A stretch of 64,000 bases of DNA. Source: a virus. The notes beneath the pieces are model-generated. The model saw only the letters and a program-made list of their open reading frames with translations, had not been told where the DNA came from and did no database searches. The stretch is from positions 25,659-89,658 of the IMG/VR virus record IMGVR_UViG_3300031957_002938. One strand, given 5' to 3'. Shown here in pieces: positions 8,801-14,904 of the stretch; the stretch's first letter is position 1; each line of letters starts with the position of its first letter. The translations under genes and the position numbers were made by a program.

Positions 8801-9473
8801 CTCCTATAATATCTTGGTCCCTAAGTATTTCCATAGCTACCTGTAGGAACTTCTTTTTTAAATTTTTTACTTGTCTATAGCCAAGTTTTCTTTTTTGAGC
8901 AGAAATTTTGTAACCCATGAACTTAGCTACGTCTTCTTCACTGTTTTTTTCGAAATACAACATCCTATACGCAGTATAATGAATATTACTTAAACGAATT
9001 TTCATTTGACCGTTTAACCTCTCTAAAGATACAGTAAAATCAAAATCTATGTATTCTTTACCTTTTACCTCTTTAACAAAATCTTCAGTGGAAAGTGGTA
9101 ACTTAACTTCTAAAGCTGATTTTTTTGTTTTTTTCCATTTTTGACATATAGGGCAAGTTGATGAATCATGATCTGGCTCATGTTGCTTGGGACAAGGGTT
9201 AACATAATTGCCGTAGTGATTTCTCACTAGGTTTCTTATTTGATTAGATATTATTCTACCAATCCAAGGTTCAAGAGGTCTTTCTTGATCCCACATATGC
9301 CACTTCTTAGAAATGTGCAATTTGATGATTTGCTGAACATCATCGAAGTCAAACCATTTTACAGCGTTAAGTCTCCACTTATATTGCTGTTTTTTAATCG
9401 CTGCGTCAATTACTTCAGAAAAGTCTTCATAAGTATACTCACCCTTCTTTTTTCTTTTCATCAATAAATTCAT
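8787..9473 (-). CDS. Putative phage sigma factor (sigma-70 family, late type) (228 aa)
   Basis: Residues 40-85 read like sigma region 2: FDDVQQIIKLHISKKWHMWD, then PLEPWIGRIISNQIRNLVRN, matching the usual acidic-helix and W-x-x-x-I-x-x-N-x-x-x-x-x-x-R pattern. The C-terminal part (YRMLYFEKNSEEDVAKFMGY and the basic helix after it) resembles region 4 helix-turn-helix. Between them is a Cys/His cluster (NPCPKQHEPDH, STCPICQKW) that could bind zinc. Together with the zinc-ribbon gene just upstream and a second promoter class (GTGTAA, TATAAATA) ahead of structural genes, a T4 gp55-like late role is plausible. The start could be 9473 or the Met four codons later. Another DNA-binding function is not excluded. 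Confidence 0.62.
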   Translation of the reverse strand: MNLLMKRKKKGEYTYEDFSEVIDAAIKKQQYKWRLNAVKWFDFDDVQQIIKLHISKKWHMWDQERPLEPWIGRIISNQIRNLVRNHYGNYVNPCPKQHEPDHDSSTCPICQKWKKTKKSALEVKLPLSTEDFVKEVKGKEYIDFDFTVSLERLNGQMKIRLSNIHYTAYRMLYFEKNSEEDVAKFMGYKISAQKRKLGYRQVKNLKKKFLQVAMEILRDQDIIGDGSN

Positions 9474-9789
9474 TAATAGATCTAGCCCTCTTAGCCCGAC
9501 CCTGATCGGAGTTAGTTGACTCGCCTACCAATGAACCAAAAGTCATAGGACTTTTGTCAGACGCTTGGACTTCTACTTCAAAATTTGAAATTGTAGGTAC
9601 ACTCTCTGCATCTGTCTCGTCTTGAGAAATAACTACAGATTTTTCTAGCACAGGCATACCTGCTGAAGTGTTGGTCGAAGTTGTAGAAGCTAAAGAGTTA
9701 AGTTGTATACCACACTTCCCACAAAAATTAGGTTTTGCATTAGCATAAGAAAGTTTCGCACCGCAACTGTGACAAAATAGATGAGCCAT
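9439..9789 (-). CDS. Zinc-ribbon protein (116 aa)
   Basis: The N-terminus has four Cys in two knuckles (HLFCHSCGAKLSY and FCGKCGIQL), a double zinc-ribbon finger, followed by a Ser/Thr/acidic linker and a basic C-terminus (GRAKRARSINEFIDEKKKEG). It is the first gene of the operon and overlaps the sigma-like gene by 35 bases, so the two are likely made together. A role as a transcription accessory factor is an inference from this pairing. The octamer TATAAATA ends 6 bases before its ATG, which would give an essentially leaderless mRNA. Confidence 0.65.
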   Translation of the reverse strand: MAHLFCHSCGAKLSYANAKPNFCGKCGIQLNSLASTTSTNTSAGMPVLEKSVVISQDETDAESVPTISNFEVEVQASDKSPMTFGSLVGESTNSDQGRAKRARSINEFIDEKKKEG

Positions 9790-9795
9790 ACTATA

Positions 9796-9803
9796 TATTT
9801 ATA
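9796..9803 (-). promoter_or_regulatory. T4-late-like promoter octamer TATAAATA
   Basis: On the minus strand TATAAATA is followed by 6 bases and then the ATG at 9789. This octamer is the T4 late promoter consensus, read without a -35 box by a phage sigma factor. Here it heads the operon encoding the zinc ribbon, the sigma-like factor and packaging proteins. In an A/T-rich spacer an 8-base match could be chance, so support is moderate. Confidence 0.5.
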
Positions 9804-9912
9804 TAATTAAAATTAAATTTTTCAAAAAAAGAAAAACAAGGCTTGTGTCTTTTATGTTTGTAGCAGTTCGCCGCTTGCGCGTAACACTTTTTTCTTGCTT
9901 TAATATATAATA

Positions 9913-10629
9913 TTACACTTTCTTGCCTTTTTCTAACTTAGAAATGATAAATTTTAATATTTTGCTTCTAACAATATCGTTTTTGTTAAATGAAAAACAA
10001 CTTATACCGTTTTCTTTAGACTCATCATCAGAAAATATATCAAACATATCTTTAAACCCAGTCTTACCATTAATATCGCTCTGCATAAAGTCTCCGCATA
10101 TACACAGCTTAGTATCTTCTCCGATACGAGTGATTAATGTAGTTAATTCTTTGAACGTAAAGTTTTGAGCTTCATCCGCTACAATTAACTTATTGTTCCA
10201 GTTAGCGCCCCTCAAAAAGTTTATAGGTATAGCGGATACTCTTTCCTTCTGTTTTAAGAACGCTGTATCTCCCTCATGTATTATTTCTTCCAATTTATCA
10301 TATAGAGGTAGAGTGAAAGGGTTAAACTTTTCAGACATATCTCCAGGAAGACTCCCTAACCCTTTATCTGCGCTTTCTACAATGCTTCTGATGTAAAGAA
10401 GGTCTTTCTCGTTATCTTCAGCCATTAAACGTAAACAACCATATAAAGACATGTATGTTTTACTAGAACCCGCTGGCCCAGACACAAACATGATTTTTAC
10501 TTCAGGATCTAGCAGAGTCGCTAGAAATTTGCGTTGATTCGGGGTGAACTTAAATTTCCTCTCTTTGAATTTAATAGAGAAGAATGTATGAGGCTCTAGA
10601 CGAAAATTAGACAATTTTTTAAGTGCCAT
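9913..10629 (-). CDS. phoH: PhoH-like P-loop ATPase (238 aa)
   Basis: Walker A is FVSGPAGSSKTYMSL (about residues 49-63), Walker B is LIVADEAQNFTFKEL (about 148-162), followed by LCICGDFMQSDINGKTG. These match the PhoH family, a nucleotide-binding (RNA helicase-like) family very common in phages of aquatic bacteria, with uncertain function in infection. The length is typical for the phage form, which lacks extra RNA-binding domains. A GTGTAA element 12 bases before the ATG at 10629 suggests its own late-type promoter, while 23 bases separate it from the upstream tail gene. The gene ends with GTG TAA at 9913-9918, which incidentally creates the same hexamer. Confidence 0.9.
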   Translation of the reverse strand: MALKKLSNFRLEPHTFFSIKFKERKFKFTPNQRKFLATLLDPEVKIMFVSGPAGSSKTYMSLYGCLRLMAEDNEKDLLYIRSIVESADKGLGSLPGDMSEKFNPFTLPLYDKLEEIIHEGDTAFLKQKERVSAIPINFLRGANWNNKLIVADEAQNFTFKELTTLITRIGEDTKLCICGDFMQSDINGKTGFKDMFDIFSDDESKENGISCFSFNKNDIVRSKILKFIISKLEKGKKV

Positions 10630-10641
10630 ATGTAATATACA

Positions 10642-10647
10642 TTACAC
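10642..10647 (-). promoter_or_regulatory. GTGTAA late-type element
   Basis: Minus-strand GTGTAA, 12 bases before the ATG of the PhoH-like gene at 10629; the bases between are A/T-rich (TGTATATTACAT). No -35 hexamer is recognisable. Confidence 0.5.
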
Positions 10648-10652
10648 TGAAA

Positions 10653-11498
10653 TTATAATTTAACCTGTTTAATTGTCGCGCTAGTCGTTAAAGTCTCTCC
10701 TCCTTGATTAGAGTAAGATTCTGTTAATAACCTAGAACCGACAGTGAAATTAATTAAATCTTGTACAAATGGAGTAGTAGTACCTATTCCATGAACATTC
10801 ACACTTAGACTACTTGATAGCGACTCTCCACTGAAATTTATTAAATTTTTTAAACCTGTAGATGATATGGTTATTTCTTCCTCTACTCCATCAAGAAGCA
10901 TAGATGAAGCGTTTATTGACCCAATCCCGTAAACTGGTGTTCGGGCGTAACTTCTTTGAAAGCTTATTTGAGATTTAACATCACTTAGAATGTTTGCGTT
11001 GTCATTTACAGAACATGTATGACCATATGCGATTAGATTACTATCTAATGGTATTTCTCCCCCATTATAAGGATTTGGATCTCCGCTCACAGGTTGACCA
11101 ACCGCAGGTTCCAAAGAAACAAAATTAGCCTTTAATGTAACAGGAGCGAATGGACTAACGTCTATAGAAACATCTTTAGCGTAACATTTATGATAAACAC
11201 CACTCCCCACTTGGATTGATACAAAATTATCTTGATTCGCATCTTTTAAAAAGTCTAAACCAGATACCATACCTGATTGGAAAACGCAGTTAACTGATAT
11301 ATCAGCAGTAAGCGCTCCATTAAAACCAAACTGGTCATTAGAGGCTATTGTTTTTCCTTGTTTACGGTTGGGGCTATGATTTGTATTGTAATTTACACTG
11401 GCTTGAGTGGCAGGAACATAACCATTTACTTCATTCGGAACGGCTGTAGATCCGACACTCCCAATATAAACAGGAAACTCACTATATGGTAAACTCAT
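10653..11498 (-). CDS. Probable major tail tube or tail structural protein (281 aa)
   Basis: The sequence is beta-rich with few charges: FNGALTADISVNCVFQSG, DFLKDANQDNFVSIQVGSG, then KDVSIDVSPFAPVTLKANFV. This resembles the strand pattern of siphovirus tail tube proteins, in which one face polymerises into hexameric rings. It has a strong late-type context: GTGTAA 9 bases before the ATG at 11498. Its neighbours are PhoH and a small membrane protein rather than other tail genes, so the assignment rests on sequence style only. A head-tail connector or another virion protein is the main alternative. Confidence 0.5.
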   Translation of the reverse strand: MSLPYSEFPVYIGSVGSTAVPNEVNGYVPATQASVNYNTNHSPNRKQGKTIASNDQFGFNGALTADISVNCVFQSGMVSGLDFLKDANQDNFVSIQVGSGVYHKCYAKDVSIDVSPFAPVTLKANFVSLEPAVGQPVSGDPNPYNGGEIPLDSNLIAYGHTCSVNDNANILSDVKSQISFQRSYARTPVYGIGSINASSMLLDGVEEEITISSTGLKNLINFSGESLSSSLSVNVHGIGTTTPFVQDLINFTVGSRLLTESYSNQGGETLTTSATIKQVKL

Positions 11499-11507
11499 TT
11501 GTTTAAT

Positions 11508-11513
11508 TTACAC
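11508..11513 (-). promoter_or_regulatory. GTGTAA late-type element
   Basis: Minus-strand GTGTAA followed by A/T-rich sequence, 9 bases before the ATG at 11498 (tail-tube-like gene). It is one of eight start codons preceded by this hexamer at 8-14 bases. Confidence 0.5.
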
Positions 11514-11517
11514 CATT

Positions 11518-11679
11518 TTACTGATTACCAACTACCATAAGGCCAAAATTTGCCGTAGCATATGATATCCAGATCACACCCCAACCATATTCCTTCTTCA
11601 TGAAATACGCAACAGCCACAACCCCATACATCAATCCCGCCAACAAAGGCACATACTTTGTTATATCGTCAAGAGTCAC
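11518..11679 (-). CDS. Small membrane protein (53 aa)
   Basis: A GTG-started frame encodes a 53-residue protein with two hydrophobic segments, YVPLLAGLMYGVVAVAYF and WGVIWISYATANFGLMVV, separated by a short charged loop (MKKEYG). It would be a two-pass inner-membrane protein. TATAAT at 11685-11690 (minus strand) lies 5 bases before the GTG, matching the leaderless spacing seen in the early genes, although its -35 (GTTTAA) is poor. The next gene starts 19 bases further on. Function is unknown; lysis regulation or membrane perturbation would be typical for such a peptide, without direct evidence. Confidence 0.55.
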   Translation of the reverse strand: MTLDDITKYVPLLAGLMYGVVAVAYFMKKEYGWGVIWISYATANFGLMVVGNQ

Positions 11680-11911
11680 TCTTAATTATAGGGTCTGATT
11701 ATTTTTTTTAAACAATAAATAGAACTCATGCCCCCGTTTACCACGCCCAGACAAATGGGTGGGGGTTTCACCGTTGATAAATTGATAATGGACTCCCCCG
11801 CTCATTTTGCCACGCAAACGCTTAAAAATATTTTCAGAAATGGGGTGGGGTCTTGTGGGGTGTCAAGTCTTTTTTTAAATAAAAAAAAATAAAAAAAATA
11901 CAATAAACTAG

Positions 11912-11940
11912 TTGCGTTTAGTTTTAATCTGTGCTATACT
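11912..11940 (+). promoter_or_regulatory. Sigma-70 early promoter of the gene at 11947
   Basis: -35 TTGCGT, 17-base spacer, -10 TATACT with an upstream TGC (extended -10), then 6 bases to the ATG at 11947. Transcription should start on the A of the start codon. An A-rich tract precedes the -35. The 267 bases between 11680 and 11946 hold this promoter and otherwise no gene or clear structure. Confidence 0.85.
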
Positions 11941-11946
11941 TACTAC

Positions 11947-12177
11947 ATGAAAAACAAAGAATTAATAAATCGTTTAGGTAATGGAGTTGAGTTCACCGCA
12001 CAAGGTGAGTGGTTTGTAGTCGCAGACACCGACTTTGAAAATGGTGTCGTGTGGGGCGTTGATCAAGACGGCGGCGAGCGCGAGGTCTCTATAGATTCTA
12101 TAGATGACATAAGCGAAAGTTTAGCCGACATGGTAAGCCGTGATTGGTCGCCTATGCTCAACAAATTGAGCATATAA
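11947..12177 (+). CDS. Early hypothetical protein (76 aa)
   Basis: An acidic protein of unknown family (MKNKELINRLGNGVEFTAQG, ending SPMLNKLSI) with a probable small beta domain in the first half (EWFVVADTDF, VVWGVDQDG) and a helical C-terminus. It is the first gene of the rightward early block and has its own leaderless-type promoter. The stop codon is followed at once by the phased A-tract/GATC array of the next promoter, so each gene here forms a separate transcription unit. No function can be assigned. Confidence 0.75.
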   Translation: MKNKELINRLGNGVEFTAQGEWFVVADTDFENGVVWGVDQDGGEREVSIDSIDDISESLADMVSRDWSPMLNKLSI

Positions 12178-12236
12178 AAAAAAGATCAAAAAAGATCAAA
12201 AAAGATCTTGATTAACTTTTAACCCTGTGCTATATT
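12178..12236 (+). promoter_or_regulatory. Early promoter with phased A-tract/GATC array
   Basis: Three tandem copies of AAAAAAGATC (12178-12207, exactly 10-base period) lead straight into -35 TTGATT (12208), a 17-base spacer and an extended -10 (TGC TATATT, 12231-12236), 5 bases before the ATG at 12242. A-tracts repeated once per helical turn should bend the DNA and may act like an UP element. Each unit holds a GATC, and the last one touches the -35. Confidence 0.85.
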
Positions 12237-12241
12237 CAGAT

Positions 12242-12388
12242 ATGGAAAATAAAACAGATAAATACATCATCTACGGTCAGTATGACCGAGATCATGAGTT
12301 TGACGGCACACTCGAAGAGTGCCGCGAGTGGATTCGCGTAGTCGATCCTAAGTGCAAGTGGTACTTCATAGCTCACGAGAGTGAGTAA
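12242..12388 (+). CDS. Early hypothetical protein (48 aa)
   Basis: A short gene supported by a strong promoter placed 5 bases before the ATG. The product, beginning MENKTDKYIIYGQYDRDHEF and ending WYFIAHESE, is acidic and aromatic-rich, with no Cys pair motif or membrane segment. It sits between two near-identical promoter cassettes. The family is not recognised. Small phage early proteins of this kind often bind a host protein, but nothing in the sequence shows which. Confidence 0.7.
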   Translation: MENKTDKYIIYGQYDRDHEFDGTLEECREWIRVVDPKCKWYFIAHESE

Positions 12389-12390
12389 AA

Positions 12391-12435
12391 AAGATCAAAA
12401 AAGATCTTGACTAACTTTTAACCCTGTGCTATAGT
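12391..12435 (+). promoter_or_regulatory. Early promoter with phased A-tract/GATC array
   Basis: Two AAAAAAGATC-type units precede -35 TTGACT (12407-12412), a 17-base spacer (AACTTTTAACCCTGTGC, identical to that of the promoter at 12208) and -10 TATAGT (12430-12435), 6 bases before the ATG at 12442. The shared spacer shows that the two promoters are copies of one cassette. Confidence 0.85.
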
Positions 12436-12441
12436 ATAAAC

Positions 12442-12645
12442 ATGACAGCAAAACAAGAATTACAATCAATCGAAGGCGAGGAAATCATTTTCAACATCTT
12501 TGACAATCAAGTCGAGCAAGGCATCCTTTCCTTTGATGCAAATGAAAATGCGATAGTGACCTTTGACGATGGCGAGACAATGCAAATAAAAGTCGAGCAG
12601 TTCGTTGACACATACGAAAATTGGAGCAAAGAAAACTTCAGCTAA
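12442..12645 (+). CDS. Early hypothetical protein (67 aa)
   Basis: An acidic small protein (MTAKQELQSIEGEEIIFNIF, later ANENAIVTFDDGETMQIKVE) with the look of a compact beta barrel, rather like a small SH3/KOW-type fold, followed by a short helix. It has its own leaderless-type promoter. The gene begins ATGACAGCA, the same 5' end as those at 12952 and 13163. Family and function are unknown; DNA mimicry is conceivable from the charge but not shown. Confidence 0.75.
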   Translation: MTAKQELQSIEGEEIIFNIFDNQVEQGILSFDANENAIVTFDDGETMQIKVEQFVDTYENWSKENFS

Positions 12646-12663
12646 AAAAATATAATAAAATAG

Positions 12664-12692
12664 TTGCAATCAATTCTAATCTAGATTATACT
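12664..12692 (+). promoter_or_regulatory. Early promoter of the gene at 12699
   Basis: -35 TTGCAA, 17-base spacer, -10 TATACT, then 6 bases (TAAGCC) to the ATG at 12699. A-rich sequence lies upstream. Predicted leaderless transcript. Confidence 0.85.
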
Positions 12693-12698
12693 TAAGCC

Positions 12699-12899
12699 AT
12701 GACAAAGACCAATCAAATCAGAATCACACGTTACTCTCACGCAAATCAGTATGACAATTCTCATTGTGGAATTGTTATAAACAAGGACAGATCAAAAGCA
12801 TATGTCACGGTTCACGTTGCAGAAATGGCTTTTAAGTGCGTAGATGTCTCAAGAGAGGACGCGCTAAAGATCCTCAAGACAATGAAATCGGAGGCATAA
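12699..12899 (+). CDS. Early hypothetical protein (66 aa)
   Basis: A basic-to-neutral protein, MTKTNQIRITRYSHANQYDN at the start, with a central strand pair (HCGIVINKDRSKAYVTVHV) and a C-terminal helix (SREDALKILKTMKSEA). It carries two Cys far apart and no membrane segment. It has its own promoter, and its stop codon (12897-12899) touches the next promoter cassette. I do not recognise the family. Confidence 0.75.
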   Translation: MTKTNQIRITRYSHANQYDNSHCGIVINKDRSKAYVTVHVAEMAFKCVDVSREDALKILKTMKSEA

Positions 12900-12900
12900 A

Positions 12901-12945
12901 AAGATCAAAAAAGATCTTGATTAAAATCTAAAATTCAACTATACT
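12901..12945 (+). promoter_or_regulatory. Early promoter with A-tract/GATC array
   Basis: Two GATC-containing A-tract units (12901-12916) precede -35 TTGATT (12917-12922), a 17-base spacer ending AAAATTCAAC and -10 TATACT (12940-12945), 6 bases before the ATG at 12952. The spacer end and the ACCCACATGACAGCAA downstream recur almost exactly at 13140-13170. Confidence 0.85.
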
Positions 12946-12951
12946 ACCCAC

Positions 12952-13125
12952 ATGACAGCAACCGAAGAAGCACTAGCAGCAATGGCCAAAGCAGAAGAAG
13001 CGTGGAACGAAATGGTTAACAGAACCGTCGATGTCTCGGGCCAGTTCGTAAAAGAATGCCAAGAGTTCCAGAAAGAGCAGCGGGAATGGCTGCGCGAAAA
13101 AAAAGATTCTAAAAACGCAAAATAA
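12952..13125 (+). CDS. Early hypothetical protein, coiled coil (57 aa)
   Basis: A short helical protein, MTATEEALAAMAKAEEAWNE at the start and FQKEQREWLREKKDSKNAK at the end; nearly the whole length can form one amphipathic helix or a helical hairpin. Existence is supported by a dedicated promoter whose -10 lies 6 bases before the ATG. The fold suggests a protein-binding role. It might be an inhibitor or adaptor, but no partner can be named. Confidence 0.7.
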   Translation: MTATEEALAAMAKAEEAWNEMVNRTVDVSGQFVKECQEFQKEQREWLREKKDSKNAK

Positions 13126-13128
13126 TCC

Positions 13129-13156
13129 TTGCACTAATCCAAAATTCAACTATACT
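13129..13156 (+). promoter_or_regulatory. Early promoter of the gene at 13163
   Basis: -35 TTGCAC, 16-base spacer ending AAAATTCAAC, -10 TATACT, 6 bases, ATG at 13163. It is almost a copy of the promoter at 12917, including the first codons of the gene (ATGACAGCAA). Confidence 0.85.
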
Positions 13157-13162
13157 ACTCAC

Positions 13163-13423
13163 ATGACAGCAAGCAAAGAATACTACCGCAGCGTAACTTG
13201 GGACGATGGCCGCACAGTCAAATTCAACGATGACTTCGAAGTCGAAGGCTTCACCAAGGTCACCGATATATGGCCTTCTGAAAGTTCTATAGCTAGGAAC
13301 CTTGAGCAACGCAAAGCTTTAGGCGGCGGCAAGTCTTTCGGATACCGCTACAAGTCTATGCAAAGACAAGACTGGTATGTAGACTTCGACGCAAAAGCTT
13401 TCTGGGCTTCTGATAACGTCTAA
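13163..13423 (+). CDS. Early hypothetical protein (86 aa)
   Basis: A tryptophan- and tyrosine-rich small protein: MTASKEYYRSVTWDDGRTVK, then the Gly-rich ALGGGKSFGYRYKSMQRQDW and the acidic aromatic end YVDFDAKAFWASDNV. The GGGKS stretch resembles a P-loop only superficially; the protein is too small and lacks other ATPase motifs. A dedicated leaderless-type promoter supports expression. The family is not recognised. Confidence 0.75.
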   Translation: MTASKEYYRSVTWDDGRTVKFNDDFEVEGFTKVTDIWPSESSIARNLEQRKALGGGKSFGYRYKSMQRQDWYVDFDAKAFWASDNV

Positions 13424-13431
13424 AAAAAAAC

Positions 13432-13460
13432 TTTACTAACTTCTAAAACTACACTATACT
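13432..13460 (+). promoter_or_regulatory. Early promoter of the gene at 13467
   Basis: -35 TTTACT, 17-base spacer, -10 TATACT, 6 bases (ACCCAC), ATG at 13467. The discriminator matches that of the 12952 promoter. Confidence 0.85.
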
Positions 13461-13466
13461 ACCCAC

Positions 13467-13715
13467 ATGAAAAAATTATTCTCTACTATCAATCACTTCA
13501 TCGACCGCTTTCTCTTTAGCCTGATGATATGCGTTAGCTTTAACCTTGCGCTCATATGCATAGCCGTCTTAATCGGTAGCGGTCCCGCACTTTTCAAAAG
13601 CGTTCTTCACGGTTGGGATGGCCTCGACTTTCTCGCTGTCATGTTTATACCGAGCACTTTCGGCGCGGTTGTGTTATTGTTAGGGGATGCAGTCTTGAAA
13701 ATAGTTCACAAATAA
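13467..13715 (+). CDS. Early inner-membrane protein (82 aa)
   Basis: Two clear transmembrane helices are visible: LFSLMICVSFNLALICIAVL (about residues 16-35) and FLAVMFIPSTFGAVVLLLG (about 55-73). A short basic N-terminus (MKKLF) and a basic tail (KIVHK) suggest both ends lie in the cytoplasm. Its early-type promoter argues against a lysis role. Superinfection exclusion or altered membrane function is possible, as for other small early phage membrane proteins, but unproven. It is followed by a strong terminator at 13747. Confidence 0.75.
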   Translation: MKKLFSTINHFIDRFLFSLMICVSFNLALICIAVLIGSGPALFKSVLHGWDGLDFLAVMFIPSTFGAVVLLLGDAVLKIVHK

Positions 13716-13746
13716 TCTTGACAGGGTAACCTGTCGCTGTCATGGA

Positions 13747-13776
13747 GCCTCGTCACCCAAGGGTGGCGGGGCTTTT
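13747..13776 (+). terminator. Rho-independent terminator
   Basis: A 12-pair stem (GCCTCGTCACCC with GGGTGGCGGGGC, two G-U pairs) with a 2-base AA gap before loop adjustment, followed by TTTTACTTT. It ends the transcript of the membrane protein gene at 13467. Confidence 0.8.
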
Positions 13777-13804
13777 ACTTTCTAAAAAAAAGTTAAAAAA
13801 AAAC

Positions 13805-13833
13805 TTGACAAAGCTGCTTGTTGATAGTATGTA
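13805..13833 (+). promoter_or_regulatory. Promoter-like site reading into double-hairpin repeat 1
   Basis: Consensus -35 TTGACA, 17-base spacer, -10 TATGTA. The predicted start (about 13840) coincides with the first arm of the palindromic repeat at 13843. No ORF follows for 260 bases, so any transcript would be a non-coding, strongly folded RNA. The whole 13716-14103 gap holds a terminator, this site, the repeat and the next promoter. Confidence 0.4.
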
Positions 13834-13842
13834 AAAAGCCTC

Positions 13843-13919
13843 GTAACTCACTGATAGTCAACGACTTACAAGGGCGCGGCCCCCGCCGCCCCGTAAGTGA
13901 CTGATACTCAACGACTTAC
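13843..13919 (+). repeat. Double-hairpin palindromic repeat, copy 1
   Basis: Two 27-base imperfect palindromes (arms GTAACTCACTGA / TCAACGACTTAC at 13843-13869, and GTAAGTGACTGA / TCAACGACTTAC at 13893-13919) flank a 23-base GC-rich core that can itself fold (GGGCGCGG / CCCCCGCC). Four similar elements occur at 15115, 16137, 17302 and 18694, all between early genes. Confidence 0.8.
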
Positions 13920-14066
13920 GAGCCTTTATACGCACAGTCGATCTGGGGGGCTGTCAAGTAAAAAAACACACTATTTACTATTTATCTATTTAACGTGTGA
14001 CCTGCGACCTGCAACGTGTCAAGTGAAATTTAAATAATAAAAAATAATAAAAAAGAATAAAAATGG

Positions 14067-14094
14067 TTGCATTAAACAAAAAATAGGTTATACT
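14067..14094 (+). promoter_or_regulatory. Early promoter of the gene at 14104
   Basis: -35 TTGCAT, 16-base spacer, -10 TATACT, 9 bases to the ATG at 14104, the longest gap in the set; a 2-3 base leader is expected. A-rich DNA lies upstream. Confidence 0.8.
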
Positions 14095-14103
14095 TACCCC
14101 ATC

Positions 14104-14274
14104 ATGACAGAGACAAAATCAGATCTTCAACAACTCCTCCAAGAACAGACTGCGGTCGCACTTATGAGAGACGACATCTCGTTTCTTATCGGTTGGACTA
14201 AAGCCGACAATCCAGAAATCGCTCAAAGACTTGAGGACATCTTGGCTAATCACACAAAAAACAGAAATAAGTAA
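14104..14274 (+). CDS. Early hypothetical protein (56 aa)
   Basis: A small, mostly helical protein: MTETKSDLQQLLQEQTAVAL, then FLIGWTKADNPEIAQRLEDI. It is the first gene of a three-gene early operon (14104, 14276, 14469) with gaps of a single base, driven by the promoter at 14067. The stop codon is followed after one base by the next ATG, so translation is probably coupled. No function is recognised. Confidence 0.7.
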   Translation: MTETKSDLQQLLQEQTAVALMRDDISFLIGWTKADNPEIAQRLEDILANHTKNRNK

Positions 14275-14275
14275 A

Positions 14276-14467
14276 ATGATAAATCGAATCGATCAAATCC
14301 TAGCAAACCTAAACTGTGCCGCTGTAGATGGCGGCTTCTGCCTCTTTGTAAAGGATGGGGAAATTGTAGCCAAGGATCTTCTCTCCGAGGAGCCTCTTGA
14401 GTTTAATATCAGATTCGTTGGAACTGACATCTCTGACATCGAAGCAAAACCACTCACCAAAAAGTAA
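14276..14467 (+). CDS. Early hypothetical protein (63 aa)
   Basis: The start at 14276 follows the previous stop by one base; an upstream in-frame ATG at 14231 lies inside the preceding gene and is less likely. The protein (MINRIDQILANLNCAAVDGG, then FVKDGEIVAKDLL) seems a small alpha/beta domain with a beta hairpin in the middle. It is the middle gene of the 14104 operon. The family is not recognised. Confidence 0.65.
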   Translation: MINRIDQILANLNCAAVDGGFCLFVKDGEIVAKDLLSEEPLEFNIRFVGTDISDIEAKPLTKK

Positions 14468-14468
14468 C

Positions 14469-14843
14469 ATGGGACTAGACCAATACGCAAAAAAAGTAAA
14501 GAGGAGATACAATCACGAAACCCTCACGGAGACAATCGTCAAAACTGAAATAGGTTACTGGCGCAAGCATCACGCACTAGAGTCTTATATGGCTGAACTA
14601 TACAGCACTAAGACATATGATACAGGAGAGTTTAACCTTAAAACTCTTAATCTTGACTCTGATGACTTGGATACCTTGGAAATGGTAATTAAAAAAAGTT
14701 TGTTACCTAAAACAGTATGGGGAGGGGTCAAGGATTGCACTGAAGATAATGACGAATATAAAGAAACTGATCTTGAGTTTATAACTAAAGCAAGAAAATG
14801 TCTCGCCAAAGGTTTCGAGGTGCAATATACATCTTGGTGGTAA
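14469..14843 (+). CDS. Conserved phage protein of the MGLDQY/YWRKH type (124 aa)
   Basis: The N-terminus MGLDQYAKKVKRR and the motif EIGYWRKHHALESYMAEL belong to a small family that I have often seen in phage genomes (starting MGLD with a later Y-W-R-K pattern), with unknown function. The start at 14469 is chosen over an in-frame ATG at 14397 because the family begins at this Met and it follows the previous stop by one base. The C-terminus ends in two Trp (QYTSWW). It is the last gene of its early operon; no terminator hairpin is visible before the next promoter at 14871. Confidence 0.7.
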   Translation: MGLDQYAKKVKRRYNHETLTETIVKTEIGYWRKHHALESYMAELYSTKTYDTGEFNLKTLNLDSDDLDTLEMVIKKSLLPKTVWGGVKDCTEDNDEYKETDLEFITKARKCLAKGFEVQYTSWW

Positions 14844-14870
14844 AGACTTAAAAAAAAAGTAATAAAACGC

Positions 14871-14898
14871 TTGCGCCCTCATAGGATCGGGGTATACT
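14871..14898 (+). promoter_or_regulatory. Early promoter of the gene at 14905
   Basis: -35 TTGCGC, 16-base spacer, -10 TATACT, 6 bases (AATAGC), ATG at 14905. Confidence 0.85.
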
Positions 14899-14904
14899 AA
14901 TAGC

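Noticed and set aside
9913-9918. GTGTAA at the end of the PhoH gene as a promoter for the 9789 operon
   Set aside because: It is the last codon plus stop (GTG TAA) and lies about 120 bases from the next start, unlike the 8-14 bases of the other cases.
13343-13360. GGGKS in the 86-residue early protein as a P-loop
   Set aside because: The protein is too short for a P-loop ATPase and lacks Walker B.
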